Of a stretch of DNA of 64,000 nucleotides, positions 45,859 to 54,237 are shown one piece after another. The notes beneath the pieces were generated by a model, which was not told where the DNA came from, ran no database searches, and saw only the letters and a program-made list of their open reading frames with translations. The stretch is from Corynebacterium guangdongense (lineage in GTDB: Bacteria; Actinomycetota; Actinomycetes; Mycobacteriales; Mycobacteriaceae): contig NZ_CP047654.1 in NCBI RefSeq assembly GCF_030408915.1, forward strand, positions 2,542,001-2,606,000, written 5' to 3'. The position numbers and the translations under genes are program-made. Every line of letters begins with the position of its first letter. Positions within the stretch are counted from its first letter, which is position 1.

Positions 45859-46727
45859 GCCGCCTTTCGGGCCGGAAGCTTCAGCCCCGCACGGAAACGC
45901 GGCACCAGCAGCGCCACGACCACCAGGACCGCGGAGACCAGCTTCATGTCATTCGGGTTCAGGCCGACGGTCAGCGCCAGGAAGATGATGAGGCGGTAGA
46001 GCACCGCGCCCAGCACCACCGCCAGGACCGCCACGAGCAGCCACCGCTGGCCGAGGATGGCCTGGCCCAGAATCACCGAGGCCAGGCCCACGACGATCAG
46101 GCCGATGCCCATCGAGATGTCGGCGAAACCCTGGTACTGGGCCACCAACGCCCCGCAGGCGCCGACCAGGCCGTTGGACAGGGCCAGGGTCAGGATCTTG
46201 GTGTTGTCGGTGGAAACGCCGAAGGAGGTGATCATCTGGCCGTTGTCGCCGGTCGCGCGGATCGCCAGGCCAAGGTCGGTGGTGAGGAACCACCACACGA
46301 TGAGTGCCAGGATCAACAGGCCGGCCAGGAAGATCCCGACGCCGCCCCAGCCGCCGAGGAGTCCGGCGTCGCGCAGCGGGCTCATCAGCGTGTCCGCGCG
46401 CAACAGGGGGACATTCGCGCCGTCCATGATGCGCAGGTTGATCGACCACAGGCCGATCTGGGTGAGGATGCCGGCGAGCAGGCCGTCGATCTTCCCCTTG
46501 GTGTGGAGCAGACCGGTGATGACGCCGGCGAGGAAGCCGGCCACGAAGCCGGCGGCCGTGGCCAGCAGGGGGTGCCAACCAGCGAGGATGAGCATGGCGG
46601 CCGTGGCCGCGCCGGTGGTGAAGGAACCGTCGACGGTCAGGTCGGCGAAGTTGAGGACCCGGAAGGTGAGGTAGACGCCGAGCGCCATAACCCCGTAGAG
46701 AAGTCCGAGTTCCAGGGCGCCGATCAT
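45855..46727 (-). CDS. ABC importer permease (TrpY-like)
   Basis: 290 residues, about eight hydrophobic segments of the LivH/BPD-type permease family (TVDGSFTTGAATAAMLILAG near residue 31; GLVGACGALVAQYQGFADIS near residue 186). Residues MIGALELGLLYGVMALGVYL start the first TM. Its start overlaps the stop of the substrate-binding protein gene. The amino-acid-type substrate is inferred from the lipoprotein. Confidence 0.85.
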   Translation of the reverse strand: MIGALELGLLYGVMALGVYLTFRVLNFADLTVDGSFTTGAATAAMLILAGWHPLLATAAGFVAGFLAGVITGLLHTKGKIDGLLAGILTQIGLWSINLRIMDGANVPLLRADTLMSPLRDAGLLGGWGGVGIFLAGLLILALIVWWFLTTDLGLAIRATGDNGQMITSFGVSTDNTKILTLALSNGLVGACGALVAQYQGFADISMGIGLIVVGLASVILGQAILGQRWLLVAVLAVVLGAVLYRLIIFLALTVGLNPNDMKLVSAVLVVVALLVPRFRAGLKLPARKAA

Positions 46728-47740
46728 ACGCGCTCGGCCTCGTCCAGGATCTCCTGCGGGATGGTCACGCCCTGGGCCTCGGCGGCCTCCTCGTTGACGA
46801 CGTAGGTGAACTCGGTGGCGGTCTCCACGGGCATGGTGGCCGGGTCCTCGCCGTCACGCAGGATGCGCAGGGCCATCTCGCCGGTCTGGCGGCCCAGTTC
46901 CTTGTAGTCGATGCCGATGGTGGCGACGGCGCCGCCCTCCACGGTGCCGGCCTCGGCGGCGATGACCGGGATCTGCTTGTCCTCGGCGACCTGGACCAGG
47001 GAGGAGATGCCGGAGACGACCATGTTGTCGGTCGGGACGTAGAACGCGTCGACGTCGCCGATGGCCTCCGCGGCCTGCGGAATCTCGGTGACGTTGGTGA
47101 CCGTCTGGGTCTTGACCTCGATGCCACGCTCCGCAGCGGCGGCCGTGACCTCGTCGACCTGGATCTGGGAGTTGATCTCGCCGGAGGCGTAGACGATGCC
47201 GATGGTCTTGGCCTCGGGGACGATCTGGGTCAGCAGGTCGAGCTGCTGCTCGAAGGGGGCGGCGTCGGAGGTGCCGGTGACGTTGCCGCCCGGAGCGTCC
47301 AGGGAGTCGACCAGGTCGGCCTCGACCGGGTCGGTGACTGCGGTGAACAGGACGGGGATGTCGGTGACGTTCTGGACGGTGGCCTGGGCCGCCGGGGTGG
47401 CCACGGCCAGGACCAGGTCCAGGTCGGAGGAGGAGAACTGCTGGGCGATGGTCAGCGCGGTCGGTTGCTCACCGTTGGCGTTCTGCTCGTCCCACTCGAC
47501 GTCGACGCCGGCCTCCTCGAAGGCCTCCTTGAAGCCCTCGGTCGCGGAGTCGAGGGCAGGGTGCTGCACCAGCTGGTTGATGCCGATGGCGTAACTGTCT
47601 TCCGAGCCCCCGGCGGCGCCGCCGGAATCGGAATCGGAGTAGCTGTTTGAACAGGCGACGAGGGAGGTGGCGGCGACCACGGAGGCGGTGGCCACCTTCA
47701 GTGCCCGGGACAGCCCCGAGGACAGGCGCGGAAGAGACAT
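46724..47740 (-). CDS. ABC substrate-binding lipoprotein (TrpX/DUF534-like)
   Basis: 338 residues. The N-terminus has a basic region, a hydrophobic core and a lipobox (ATSLVACS, Cys about residue 30), so it is an exported lipoprotein. The mature part is a two-domain periplasmic-binding fold: YAIGINQLVQHPALDSATEGFKEA near residue 51, VLFTAVTDPVEADLV near residue 130 and IPVIAAEAGTVEGGAVATIG near residue 256 are hallmarks of the ABC_sub_bind (DUF534/TrpX) family. It begins the operon. Tryptophan, tyrosine or another aromatic compound is a plausible ligand. Confidence 0.88.
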   Translation of the reverse strand: MSLPRLSSGLSRALKVATASVVAATSLVACSNSYSDSDSGGAAGGSEDSYAIGINQLVQHPALDSATEGFKEAFEEAGVDVEWDEQNANGEQPTALTIAQQFSSSDLDLVLAVATPAAQATVQNVTDIPVLFTAVTDPVEADLVDSLDAPGGNVTGTSDAAPFEQQLDLLTQIVPEAKTIGIVYASGEINSQIQVDEVTAAAAERGIEVKTQTVTNVTEIPQAAEAIGDVDAFYVPTDNMVVSGISSLVQVAEDKQIPVIAAEAGTVEGGAVATIGIDYKELGRQTGEMALRILRDGEDPATMPVETATEFTYVVNEEAAEAQGVTIPQEILDEAERV

Positions 47741-47891
47741 GGAGTACTCACTTTCCAGTTGGTGTGCTCAGTCACGAATGGACGTTGTCTGGATTTTAGC
47801 TGTATTGGTCCTCATAATTCCAGGGGTCCAGACCGTTCAGACGGCCCGGAAAACGAGGACGACCAGCGGAGGTCGCCTCCGCCGGTCGATT

Positions 47892-47964
47892 ACGGTGCCC
47901 GATTCCGCGCCTCACCCGAGGTTTCCGCAGGTCGGCTTCCCCCGGGTGCGGAATCGGGCACCGT
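47892..47964. repeat. Intergenic hairpin A3 of the TTTCCGCAGG family
   Basis: Perfect 17-bp arms (47892-47908 and 47948-47964; ACGGTGCCCGATTCCGC and its complement). The interior contains GTTTCCGCAGGTCGGCTTCC and a further ACCCG/CGGGT helix. It lies between the ald gene and the importer operon, 23 bases downstream of the ald stop, so on the minus strand it could terminate ald transcription. Confidence 0.85.
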
Positions 47965-47986
47965 CTACCGCTTCTTGACGCCCGGT

Positions 47987-49507
47987 CTAGAACAGGCCGG
48001 TCGGGTTCTCCGCGTAGGAGACGAGGAGGTTCTTGGTCTGCTGGTAGTGACCGAGCATCATCAGGTGGTTTTCGCGCCCGATGCCGGACTCCTTGTATCC
48101 GCCGAAGGCGGCGTGCGCCGGGTAGGTGTGGTACTGGTTCACCCACACGCGACCAGCCTGGATGGCGCGGCCGGCGCGGTAGCAGTTGTTGGCGCTGCGG
48201 GACCAGACGCCGGCGCCGAGGCCGTAGTCGGTGTCGTTGGCGATCGCGATGGCCTCGTCGAAGTCCTTGAAGGTGGCTACCGAGAGCACCGGGCCGAAGA
48301 TCTCCTCCTGGAAGATCTTCATGTCGTTGGTGCCCTTGAAGACGGTCGGCTCAATGTAGAAGCCGTTGTCCAGCCCTTCGATCTTGTTGATGTTTCCGCC
48401 GGTGAGGGTTTCGGCACCCTCCTTCGGGCCGATCTCGAGGTAGGAGGAGATCTTGTCCATCTGCTCCTGGGAGGCCTGCGCGCCCATCATGGTGTCGGTG
48501 TCGAGCGGGTTGCCGGTCTTGATGGACTGGACGCGCTTGACGCCGAGTTCGAGGAATTCATCGGCGATGGACTCGTGGACCAGCGCGCGCGACGGGCAGG
48601 TGCAGACCTCGCCCTGGTTGAGGGCGAACATGGCGAAGCCCTCGACAGCCTTCTCGCGGAAGGCGTCGTCGGCGTCCATGATGTCCGGGAAGAAGATGGA
48701 CGGGGATTTGCCGCCGAGCTCGAGGGTGACCGGGATGATCTTGTCGGCGGCGGCCTTGTTGATGATCTTGCCGACCGCGGTGGAGCCGGTGAAGGCGATC
48801 TTGCGGATACGGTTCGAGCCCGAGAGCGCGGCGCCGGCCTCCTCGCCGAGGCCGTTGACGATGTTGAGGACGCCGTCCGGAAGCAGGTCCTGAATCAGGG
48901 AGACGACGTAGAGCAGGGACACCGGGGTCTGTTCGGCGGGCTTGAGCACGATGGCGTTGCCCGCGGCCAGGGCCGGGGCGATCTTCCAGGTGGCCATGAG
49001 GATCGGGAAGTTCCAGGGGATGATCTGCCCGACGACGCCGAGCGGCTCGTTGAAGTGGTAGGCGACGGTGTCCTCGTCGATCTGGGAAAGACGCCCCTCC
49101 TGGGCGCGGATGGCCCCGGCGAAGTAACGGAAGTGGTCGATGGCCAGCGGAATGTCGGCGGCCAGGGTCTCGCGGACGGCCTTGCCGTTCTCCCAGGTCT
49201 CCGCCACGGCGATCTTCTCGAGGTTCTCCTCCATCCGATCCGCGATGCGGTGCAGGACGAGGGCGCGCTCGGCCGGGGAGGTCGCCCCCCAACCCGGCGC
49301 GGCCTTCTCGGCCGCATCGAGGGCGAGCTCGACGTCCTTCTCACCGGATCGGGCGACCTCGCAGAAGACCTCTCCGGTCACCGGCGTGATGTTCTCCATG
49401 TAGCGCCCGTCGACCGGCGGCACCCACTGGCCGCCGATGAAGTTGTCGTAACGCTTCTCGTAGTTCATTACTGCGCCGTCGGTACCCGGATTAGCATAGA
49501 CAGTCAT
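47987..49507 (-). CDS. ald: Acetaldehyde dehydrogenase (NAD-dependent aldehyde dehydrogenase)
   Basis: 506 residues, same length and near-identical wording to C. glutamicum Ald ([20 protein letters not shown] at the N-terminus, NPTGLF at the end). Catalytic Glu in [14 protein letters not shown] near residue 265 and catalytic Cys in [17 protein letters not shown] near residue 303; NAD site [20 protein letters not shown] near residue 160. Oxidises acetaldehyde to acetate in ethanol use. In C. glutamicum ald sits beside the dnaK operon; here it is 27 kb away, showing rearrangement. Confidence 0.94.
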   Translation of the reverse strand: MTVYANPGTDGAVMNYEKRYDNFIGGQWVPPVDGRYMENITPVTGEVFCEVARSGEKDVELALDAAEKAAPGWGATSPAERALVLHRIADRMEENLEKIAVAETWENGKAVRETLAADIPLAIDHFRYFAGAIRAQEGRLSQIDEDTVAYHFNEPLGVVGQIIPWNFPILMATWKIAPALAAGNAIVLKPAEQTPVSLLYVVSLIQDLLPDGVLNIVNGLGEEAGAALSGSNRIRKIAFTGSTAVGKIINKAAADKIIPVTLELGGKSPSIFFPDIMDADDAFREKAVEGFAMFALNQGEVCTCPSRALVHESIADEFLELGVKRVQSIKTGNPLDTDTMMGAQASQEQMDKISSYLEIGPKEGAETLTGGNINKIEGLDNGFYIEPTVFKGTNDMKIFQEEIFGPVLSVATFKDFDEAIAIANDTDYGLGAGVWSRSANNCYRAGRAIQAGRVWVNQYHTYPAHAAFGGYKESGIGRENHLMMLGHYQQTKNLLVSYAENPTGLF

Positions 49508-49677
49508 TATGAATGGTCTCCGTCACGTTAAGGGGATCAAGTGACCCCCACCCTATTCACGATGAGCGCCACATCACAAGGGTGCGTCGAAAAGATTCCC
49601 CCCATTGCCTATTGCGCGACCGGTATCGGAGGAGTTAACTTACCCTGTCCTTCTTCCGGTACAGAAAGCCGACCCTC

Positions 49678-50619
49678 ATGGCACCGCGTTTCCTTACGCC
49701 TCTCACCACCGTGCTCCGCAGCGTGTCGCAGATCTTCCTCCTGCGCAACGCCCCCGCGGGCGCGCTGATCCTCCTGGCGCTCGCCGTGGTGGACGTGCGC
49801 TTCGCGGGGATGGTCCTGCTCGGCGCCGCCGTGGAATCCCTCACCGTCTACTACCTCGACACCGATCTGCGCCAGGAGATCCGCGACGGCCTGCGCGGCT
49901 ACAATGGGGCGCTGATCGGCGCCGCCTGGGCCATCTTCATCGGCTACACGGGGCTCTCCGTCACCCTGACCGTGCTGTGCGCCCTGGCGACGATCGTCGT
50001 CTACGGCATCCTCCAGCGGATGTTCGCCTCGACCCGCCTGGCCGACGCCCTGCTCCCCGTGGCGACCGGCCCCTTCTGCATCGTCATCGGCGGCACGTGG
50101 ACCGCGCTCGACTCCGTGGTCGTCACCCCGCCCGCCCCCTCCGGCCCCACCGTCGAGCTGGGCCTGCTCACCGACTTCCTGTCGACGTTCGCCGACGTGG
50201 TCCTCGCCTCCGGCGCCCTGTCCGGGCTGCTCATCATCGTCGCCCTGTTTGTCGCGGACTGGCGCGCCGGAGCCTTCGGCGTCTACGGCGCGGCCCTGGC
50301 GATGGCCGTCGGCGGCGCCCTGGGCCTGAGCTGGTCGCCGCTGTCCGGCAGCCTGCACGGCTACAGCGCGGTGCTCGTCGCCATCGCCCTGGGCGCCACC
50401 TTCTGGAACAACCGCTCGCTGCTGACCAGGTTCCTCGGGGTCAGCCTGGCCGTGGTGCTGACGCTGGCCGTCGAACCGCTGCTGATCCTGCTGCCGGGCC
50501 CGACCCTGACCTGGCCGTTCCTGATCTCCCTCTGGGCCGTCATGCTGCTGGGTCGTGGCGTCGACAAGCGCCGGGAGCTGCACGTCCCGGCGAAGATCGT
50601 CACCTACGAACCCGCCTAG
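49678..50619 (+). CDS. Urea transporter
   Basis: 313 residues, about ten hydrophobic segments. Signatures of the urea transporter (UT/Yut) family: RSVSQIFLLRNAPAGALILL near residue 14, GLRGYNGALIGAAW near residue 73 and the second-repeat counterpart SLHGYSAVLVAIALG near residue 228. These proteins form a trimeric channel with two repeats. No urease genes lie in the window. It converges with the DUF2200 gene (four-base overlap). Confidence 0.85.
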   Translation: MAPRFLTPLTTVLRSVSQIFLLRNAPAGALILLALAVVDVRFAGMVLLGAAVESLTVYYLDTDLRQEIRDGLRGYNGALIGAAWAIFIGYTGLSVTLTVLCALATIVVYGILQRMFASTRLADALLPVATGPFCIVIGGTWTALDSVVVTPPAPSGPTVELGLLTDFLSTFADVVLASGALSGLLIIVALFVADWRAGAFGVYGAALAMAVGGALGLSWSPLSGSLHGYSAVLVAIALGATFWNNRSLLTRFLGVSLAVVLTLAVEPLLILLPGPTLTWPFLISLWAVMLLGRGVDKRRELHVPAKIVTYEPA

Positions 50620-50990
50620 GAACGCAGGACGCTCTCCATTTTCTTGCCGCGGCCGAGCTCGTCGACGAGCTTGTCCAGCCAGCGCATCCGCTGCATCAGG
50701 GGATCCTCGATCTCCTCGACACGCACGCCGCAGACCACGCCGGTGATCAGCGGGGCCGCCGGATTCATCGGGGCGGCGGCGAAGAAGGCCCGGAAAGACG
50801 TCCTGGTCTCGAGGTGCTCGTCGATCTCCGCGGCCGAGTAACCGGTGAGCCAGGTGGCCGCCTCATAGAGGTCCGCGACGGGGCGGCCCTTCTTCTCCAC
50901 CTTGGTGACGTAGTGCGGCCACACCTCGGCGACGGGCATCGCCTTGAGCCGCTCCTGGTTCTTTTTCTGACGCTCGGTCAATTCAGCCAT
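50616..50990 (-). CDS. DUF2200 family protein
   Basis: 124 residues, soluble. VAEVWPHYVTKVEKKGRP near residue 20, ATWLTGYSA near residue 45, and NPAAPLITGVVCGVRVEEIEDPLMQRMRWLDKLVDEL near residue 77 match the DUF2200 pattern almost throughout. The family has no established function. Single-gene unit on the minus strand, divergent from the Fe-S oxidoreductase gene. Confidence 0.9.
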   Translation of the reverse strand: MAELTERQKKNQERLKAMPVAEVWPHYVTKVEKKGRPVADLYEAATWLTGYSAAEIDEHLETRTSFRAFFAAAPMNPAAPLITGVVCGVRVEEIEDPLMQRMRWLDKLVDELGRGKKMESVLRS

Positions 50991-51028
50991 GACGTCAGGC
51001 TAGCCCGAATCAAATCAGGCGGCGGAAC

Positions 51029-51056
51029 TTGTCATGTCCGGCACGCACCTTAGAGT
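51029..51056 (+). promoter_or_regulatory. Promoter of the Fe-S oxidoreductase gene
   Basis: TTGTCA (51029-51034), a 16-base spacer and TAGAGT (51051-51056). The transcript would carry about 60 bases of leader, including an ATG at 51100 that opens an out-of-frame Cys-rich reading frame across the main start codon. Confidence 0.6.
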
Positions 51057-51121
51057 AATGGGTACCCGAAGCCCGCCTGATCCGGGCTGGCCCACGTGCA
51101 TGAAAGGCACCTGCCCCTGCC

Positions 51122-54100
51122 ATGACCTCTGCCATGTCCGCCACGACGGTCACGCTCGGCGTGATCGGGGTGGCCCTGTCCATTCCGGCATTCCTCTATT
51201 TCCTCTACGCGGCGCTTAAACTCGTGCGCTTCGTTGCGGCGGGGAACTCGCTCAAGGGCCGTGTCGACCAACCGGCGCAACGCCTGTGGCGCGTGCTCGT
51301 CGAAGTCTTCGGACACACCAACTTCTGGAAGTCCCGCCCGCTGGCGTCGGTGGCGCACTGGTTGGTCATGGTCGGGTTCCTCGGCGGCATCGTTGTCTGG
51401 TTCGAGGCCTACATCCAGACCTTCAATCCCGCCGGCGGCTGGCCCATTCTCTCCGACTGGCTGGTCTACCACTTCATCGAGGAGCTGCTCGGTGTGGGCA
51501 CCGTCCTCGGCATCACCGCGCTGGTCCTCATCCGCCTGAAGCACGGCTCCGCCCGGCGCGAGAGCCGTTTCCACAACTCGATCATGTCCAGCGCCTGGCT
51601 GGTCGAGGCGATCGTGTTCATCGAGGGACTGGGCATGCTCCTGGTCAAGGCCGGCAAGATCGCGACCTTCGGCAGCGGTTCGGCCTGGGCGGACTTCGTC
51701 TCCATCCGCCTCGCCGCGCTCCTGCCGGCGTCCCCGGTCCTGATCAGCGTCTTCGCCCTGATCAAGCTGCTCTCCGGCCTGGTCTTCCTGGTCGTGATCG
51801 CGATGCACCTCAACTGGGGCATCCTCTGGCATCGCTTCACGGCGTTCTTCAACATCTTCTTCCAGCGCAACCCGGACGGGACGAAGGCCCTCGGCCGGCT
51901 CAAGCCGATGACCGACCACGCCGGCGAGCACGTCACCCTCGACACCGTCGAAGACGACACCGTTCTCGGCGTCGGCACGCTCACCGACGCCTCCTGGAAG
52001 ATGCTGCTCGACACGACCGCCTGCACGGAGTGCGGCCGCTGCCAGGATCTCTGCCCCGCCTGGAACACCGAGAAGCCGCTGAGCCCGAAAAAGTTCATCA
52101 TGGACCTGCGTGACGCCGCGGTCGCCAACTCCGCCGTGCTGCTCGACCCCTCCACCGGGGAGGCCGAGAACTCCCACGCCGGCGTCGACGTCCTCCGCCT
52201 CGCCGGCCAGGGCGGCGTCATCTCGGACGACGTCCTGTGGTCCTGCACCAACTGCGGCGCCTGCGTCGACCAGTGCCCCGTCGACATCGAACACATCGAC
52301 CACATCACCGACCTGCGCCGCTTCCAGGTTCTCACCGAATCCGACTTCCCCTCGGAGCTGCAGGGCATGTTCACCAACATCGAGACCAAGGGCAACCCCT
52401 GGGGCCGCAACAACTCCGAACGCGCCGGCTGGGTCGAGGAGGCCCGCCGCGACGGCATCGAGGTCCCCGTCTTCGGCGAGGACGTCGACGACTTCTCCGA
52501 TTCCGAATACCTCTTCTGGGTCGGCTGCGCCGGCGCCTATGACGAGCACGGCAAGAAGACCACCCGCGCCGTCGTCGACCTCCTCCACACCGCCGGCGTC
52601 AAGTACACCGTGCTGGCCACCGGCGAAACCTGCACCGGTGACCCGGCACGCCGTGCCGGCAACGAGTTCCTCTTCCAGATGCAGGCCGCCCAGAACATCG
52701 AGACGCTCGACGACGTCTTCGACGGCGTCCCCCAGGGCCAGCGCAAGATCATCACCACCTGCCCCCACTGCTTCAACACCATCCGGAACGAATACCCCGA
52801 CTTCGACGGCCATTACGACGTCTTCCACCACACCCAACTGCTCAACCGCCTCGTCCGCGACAAGTGGCTCACCCCGGTCCCCCGCACCGAAACCGACCGC
52901 AAGCCCATCACCTACCATGACCCCTGCTTCCTCGGTCGCCAGAACCAGGTCTACGACCCGCCGCGCGAACTCCTGGGGGTCACCGGCGTCAACCTCGTCG
53001 AAATGGACAAGTCCCACAACGAATCCTTCTGCTGCGGCGCCGGGGGCGCCCGCATGTTCATGGAGGAGAAGATCGGCCGCCGCGTCAACGAGGTCCGCAC
53101 CGAGCAGGCCATCGACACCGGCGCCGAAGAAATCGCCACGGCCTGCCCCTTCTGCACCAACATGTTCACCGGCGGTGTGAAGTCACTGAGCCAGGACTCC
53201 TCCACGCCCGCCCCCGTGGTGCAGGACGTCGCCGTCCGTCTGCGCGAGAGCGTGCTTGTCGACGGCCTGCTCCCCGCCCCCCGCGAGAAGTCCTTCTACT
53301 CCGACGATCGCCGTTCCCTCACGATCACGCCGACACGCAAGCCCAAGGACCAGAGCCCGTCCGGCTCCACGGCGGCATCGGCTTCGCCTGTAGCACCGAG
53401 CACCCAGAGCGCACCCGCCGCACCAGCCGTCTCTTCCGCTCCCGCCGCGCCGAGCGCGCCAGCCGCACCGCCCGCACCCGCGACACCCGCCGCCCCTGCC
53501 GCACCGGGTGCACCCACCGCTCCGGCCGCCCCCACCGCGCCGAGCGCGCCAGCTGCTCCGGCCGCACCGCCCGCCCCCACCGCGCCGAGCGCGCCAGCTG
53601 CTCCGGCCGCACCGCCCGCCCCCACCGCGCTGAGCGCGCCGGCCGCACCGCCCACTCCCGCCGCTTCTGCCGCTCCCGCCGCCCCCACCGCGCCGAGCGC
53701 GCCAGCTGCTCCGGCCGCACCGCCCGCCCCCGCGGCTCCAGCCGCACCGCCCGCTCCGAGAGCTGCCGTGCCTGGCGCCCCAGGTTCATCTTCGGCTCCG
53801 AGCGCACCCTCCGCACCTGCTCCCGGTGTGCCCACACCCCCTGCGGCACCTGCGGCTCCGAGCGCACCCTCCGCACCTGCTCCCGGTGTGCCCACACCCC
53901 CTGCGGCACCTGCGGCTCCGAGCGCACCCTCCGCACCTGCTCCCGGTGTGCCCACGCCCCCTGCGGCACCTGCGGTTCCGGCAGCCCCTACCGCAGATGC
54001 CCCCGCGCCTCCGGCCGCACCATCCGTTCCGGCTTCGCCAACTGCGGCCTCGGCACCGGGTGCGCCAGCAGCGCCGGTCCCTCCCGCGCCACCCGTCCCT

Positions 54101-54157
54101 GGCGCACCCCAGGCCCCGAAGCCACCTGTGGCGGATACTGAGGAGTCGGATTCCTGA
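51122..54157 (+). CDS. Membrane-bound Fe-S oxidoreductase (HdrD/FadF-like) with Pro/Ala repeat tail
   Basis: 1011 residues. About six TM helices of a cytochrome-b-like (NarI-type) domain in residues 5-235, two 4Fe-4S motifs CTECGRCQDLCP (about 301) and CTNCGACVDQCP (about 375), then two cysteine-rich CCG-type domains (HSFCCGAGGARM-like FCCGAGGARMFMEE near residue 635, CPHCFNTIRNEYPDF near 545). This resembles FadF/GlpC-type proteins that pass electrons from ETF or dehydrogenases to quinone. Residues from about 740 to the end are a disordered Ala/Pro/Ser/Thr tail made of DNA tandem repeats. The true N-terminus could be the ATG at 51134. Confidence 0.85.
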   Translation: MTSAMSATTVTLGVIGVALSIPAFLYFLYAALKLVRFVAAGNSLKGRVDQPAQRLWRVLVEVFGHTNFWKSRPLASVAHWLVMVGFLGGIVVWFEAYIQTFNPAGGWPILSDWLVYHFIEELLGVGTVLGITALVLIRLKHGSARRESRFHNSIMSSAWLVEAIVFIEGLGMLLVKAGKIATFGSGSAWADFVSIRLAALLPASPVLISVFALIKLLSGLVFLVVIAMHLNWGILWHRFTAFFNIFFQRNPDGTKALGRLKPMTDHAGEHVTLDTVEDDTVLGVGTLTDASWKMLLDTTACTECGRCQDLCPAWNTEKPLSPKKFIMDLRDAAVANSAVLLDPSTGEAENSHAGVDVLRLAGQGGVISDDVLWSCTNCGACVDQCPVDIEHIDHITDLRRFQVLTESDFPSELQGMFTNIETKGNPWGRNNSERAGWVEEARRDGIEVPVFGEDVDDFSDSEYLFWVGCAGAYDEHGKKTTRAVVDLLHTAGVKYTVLATGETCTGDPARRAGNEFLFQMQAAQNIETLDDVFDGVPQGQRKIITTCPHCFNTIRNEYPDFDGHYDVFHHTQLLNRLVRDKWLTPVPRTETDRKPITYHDPCFLGRQNQVYDPPRELLGVTGVNLVEMDKSHNESFCCGAGGARMFMEEKIGRRVNEVRTEQAIDTGAEEIATACPFCTNMFTGGVKSLSQDSSTPAPVVQDVAVRLRESVLVDGLLPAPREKSFYSDDRRSLTITPTRKPKDQSPSGSTAASASPVAPSTQSAPAAPAVSSAPAAPSAPAAPPAPATPAAPAAPGAPTAPAAPTAPSAPAAPAAPPAPTAPSAPAAPAAPPAPTALSAPAAPPTPAASAAPAAPTAPSAPAAPAAPPAPAAPAAPPAPRAAVPGAPGSSSAPSAPSAPAPGVPTPPAAPAAPSAPSAPAPGVPTPPAAPAAPSAPSAPAPGVPTPPAAPAVPAAPTADAPAPPAAPSVPASPTAASAPGAPAAPVPPAPPVPGAPQAPKPPVADTEESDS
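53529..53663 (+). repeat. 45-bp tandem repeat in the Pro/Ala tail
   Basis: Units starting at 53529, 53574 and 53619 with a 45-base period (15 codons, unit close to PTAPSAPAAPAAPPA). The third unit is diverged after its first 15 bases. A further partial copy starts near 53682. Confidence 0.85.
53795..53974 (+). repeat. 60-bp tandem repeat in the Pro/Ala tail, three copies
   Basis: Three copies of a 60-base unit (20 codons: Pro, Ala, Ser, plus a GVPTPP segment), the first two identical and the third with a few substitutions at its end. Such near-identical copies imply recent expansion and likely length variation between strains. Confidence 0.9.
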
Positions 54158-54237
54158 AGGGCCGAAGATTCTGATAGATAATCCCCCAACCCGGGCTTTT
54201 TCATAGTATTTTCTCACTTTCGCTAGACTTGAACGCC

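Noticed and set aside
47741..47891. Possible T-box or tryptophan leader upstream of the TrpX-like lipoprotein gene
   Set aside because: No run of Trp codons in a short ORF, no T-box sequence and no terminator hairpin directly before the start.
51050..53017. 655-codon minus-strand frame over the Fe-S oxidoreductase
   Set aside because: Mirror-image frame of a real Fe-S protein with conserved Cys motifs; composition is Val/Gly/Asp/Glu-rich and no family is seen.
53795..53974. Possible CRISPR array from the regular 60-bp period
   Set aside because: The units are contiguous without variable spacers, are in the reading frame of the Pro/Ala tail, and no cas gene is near.
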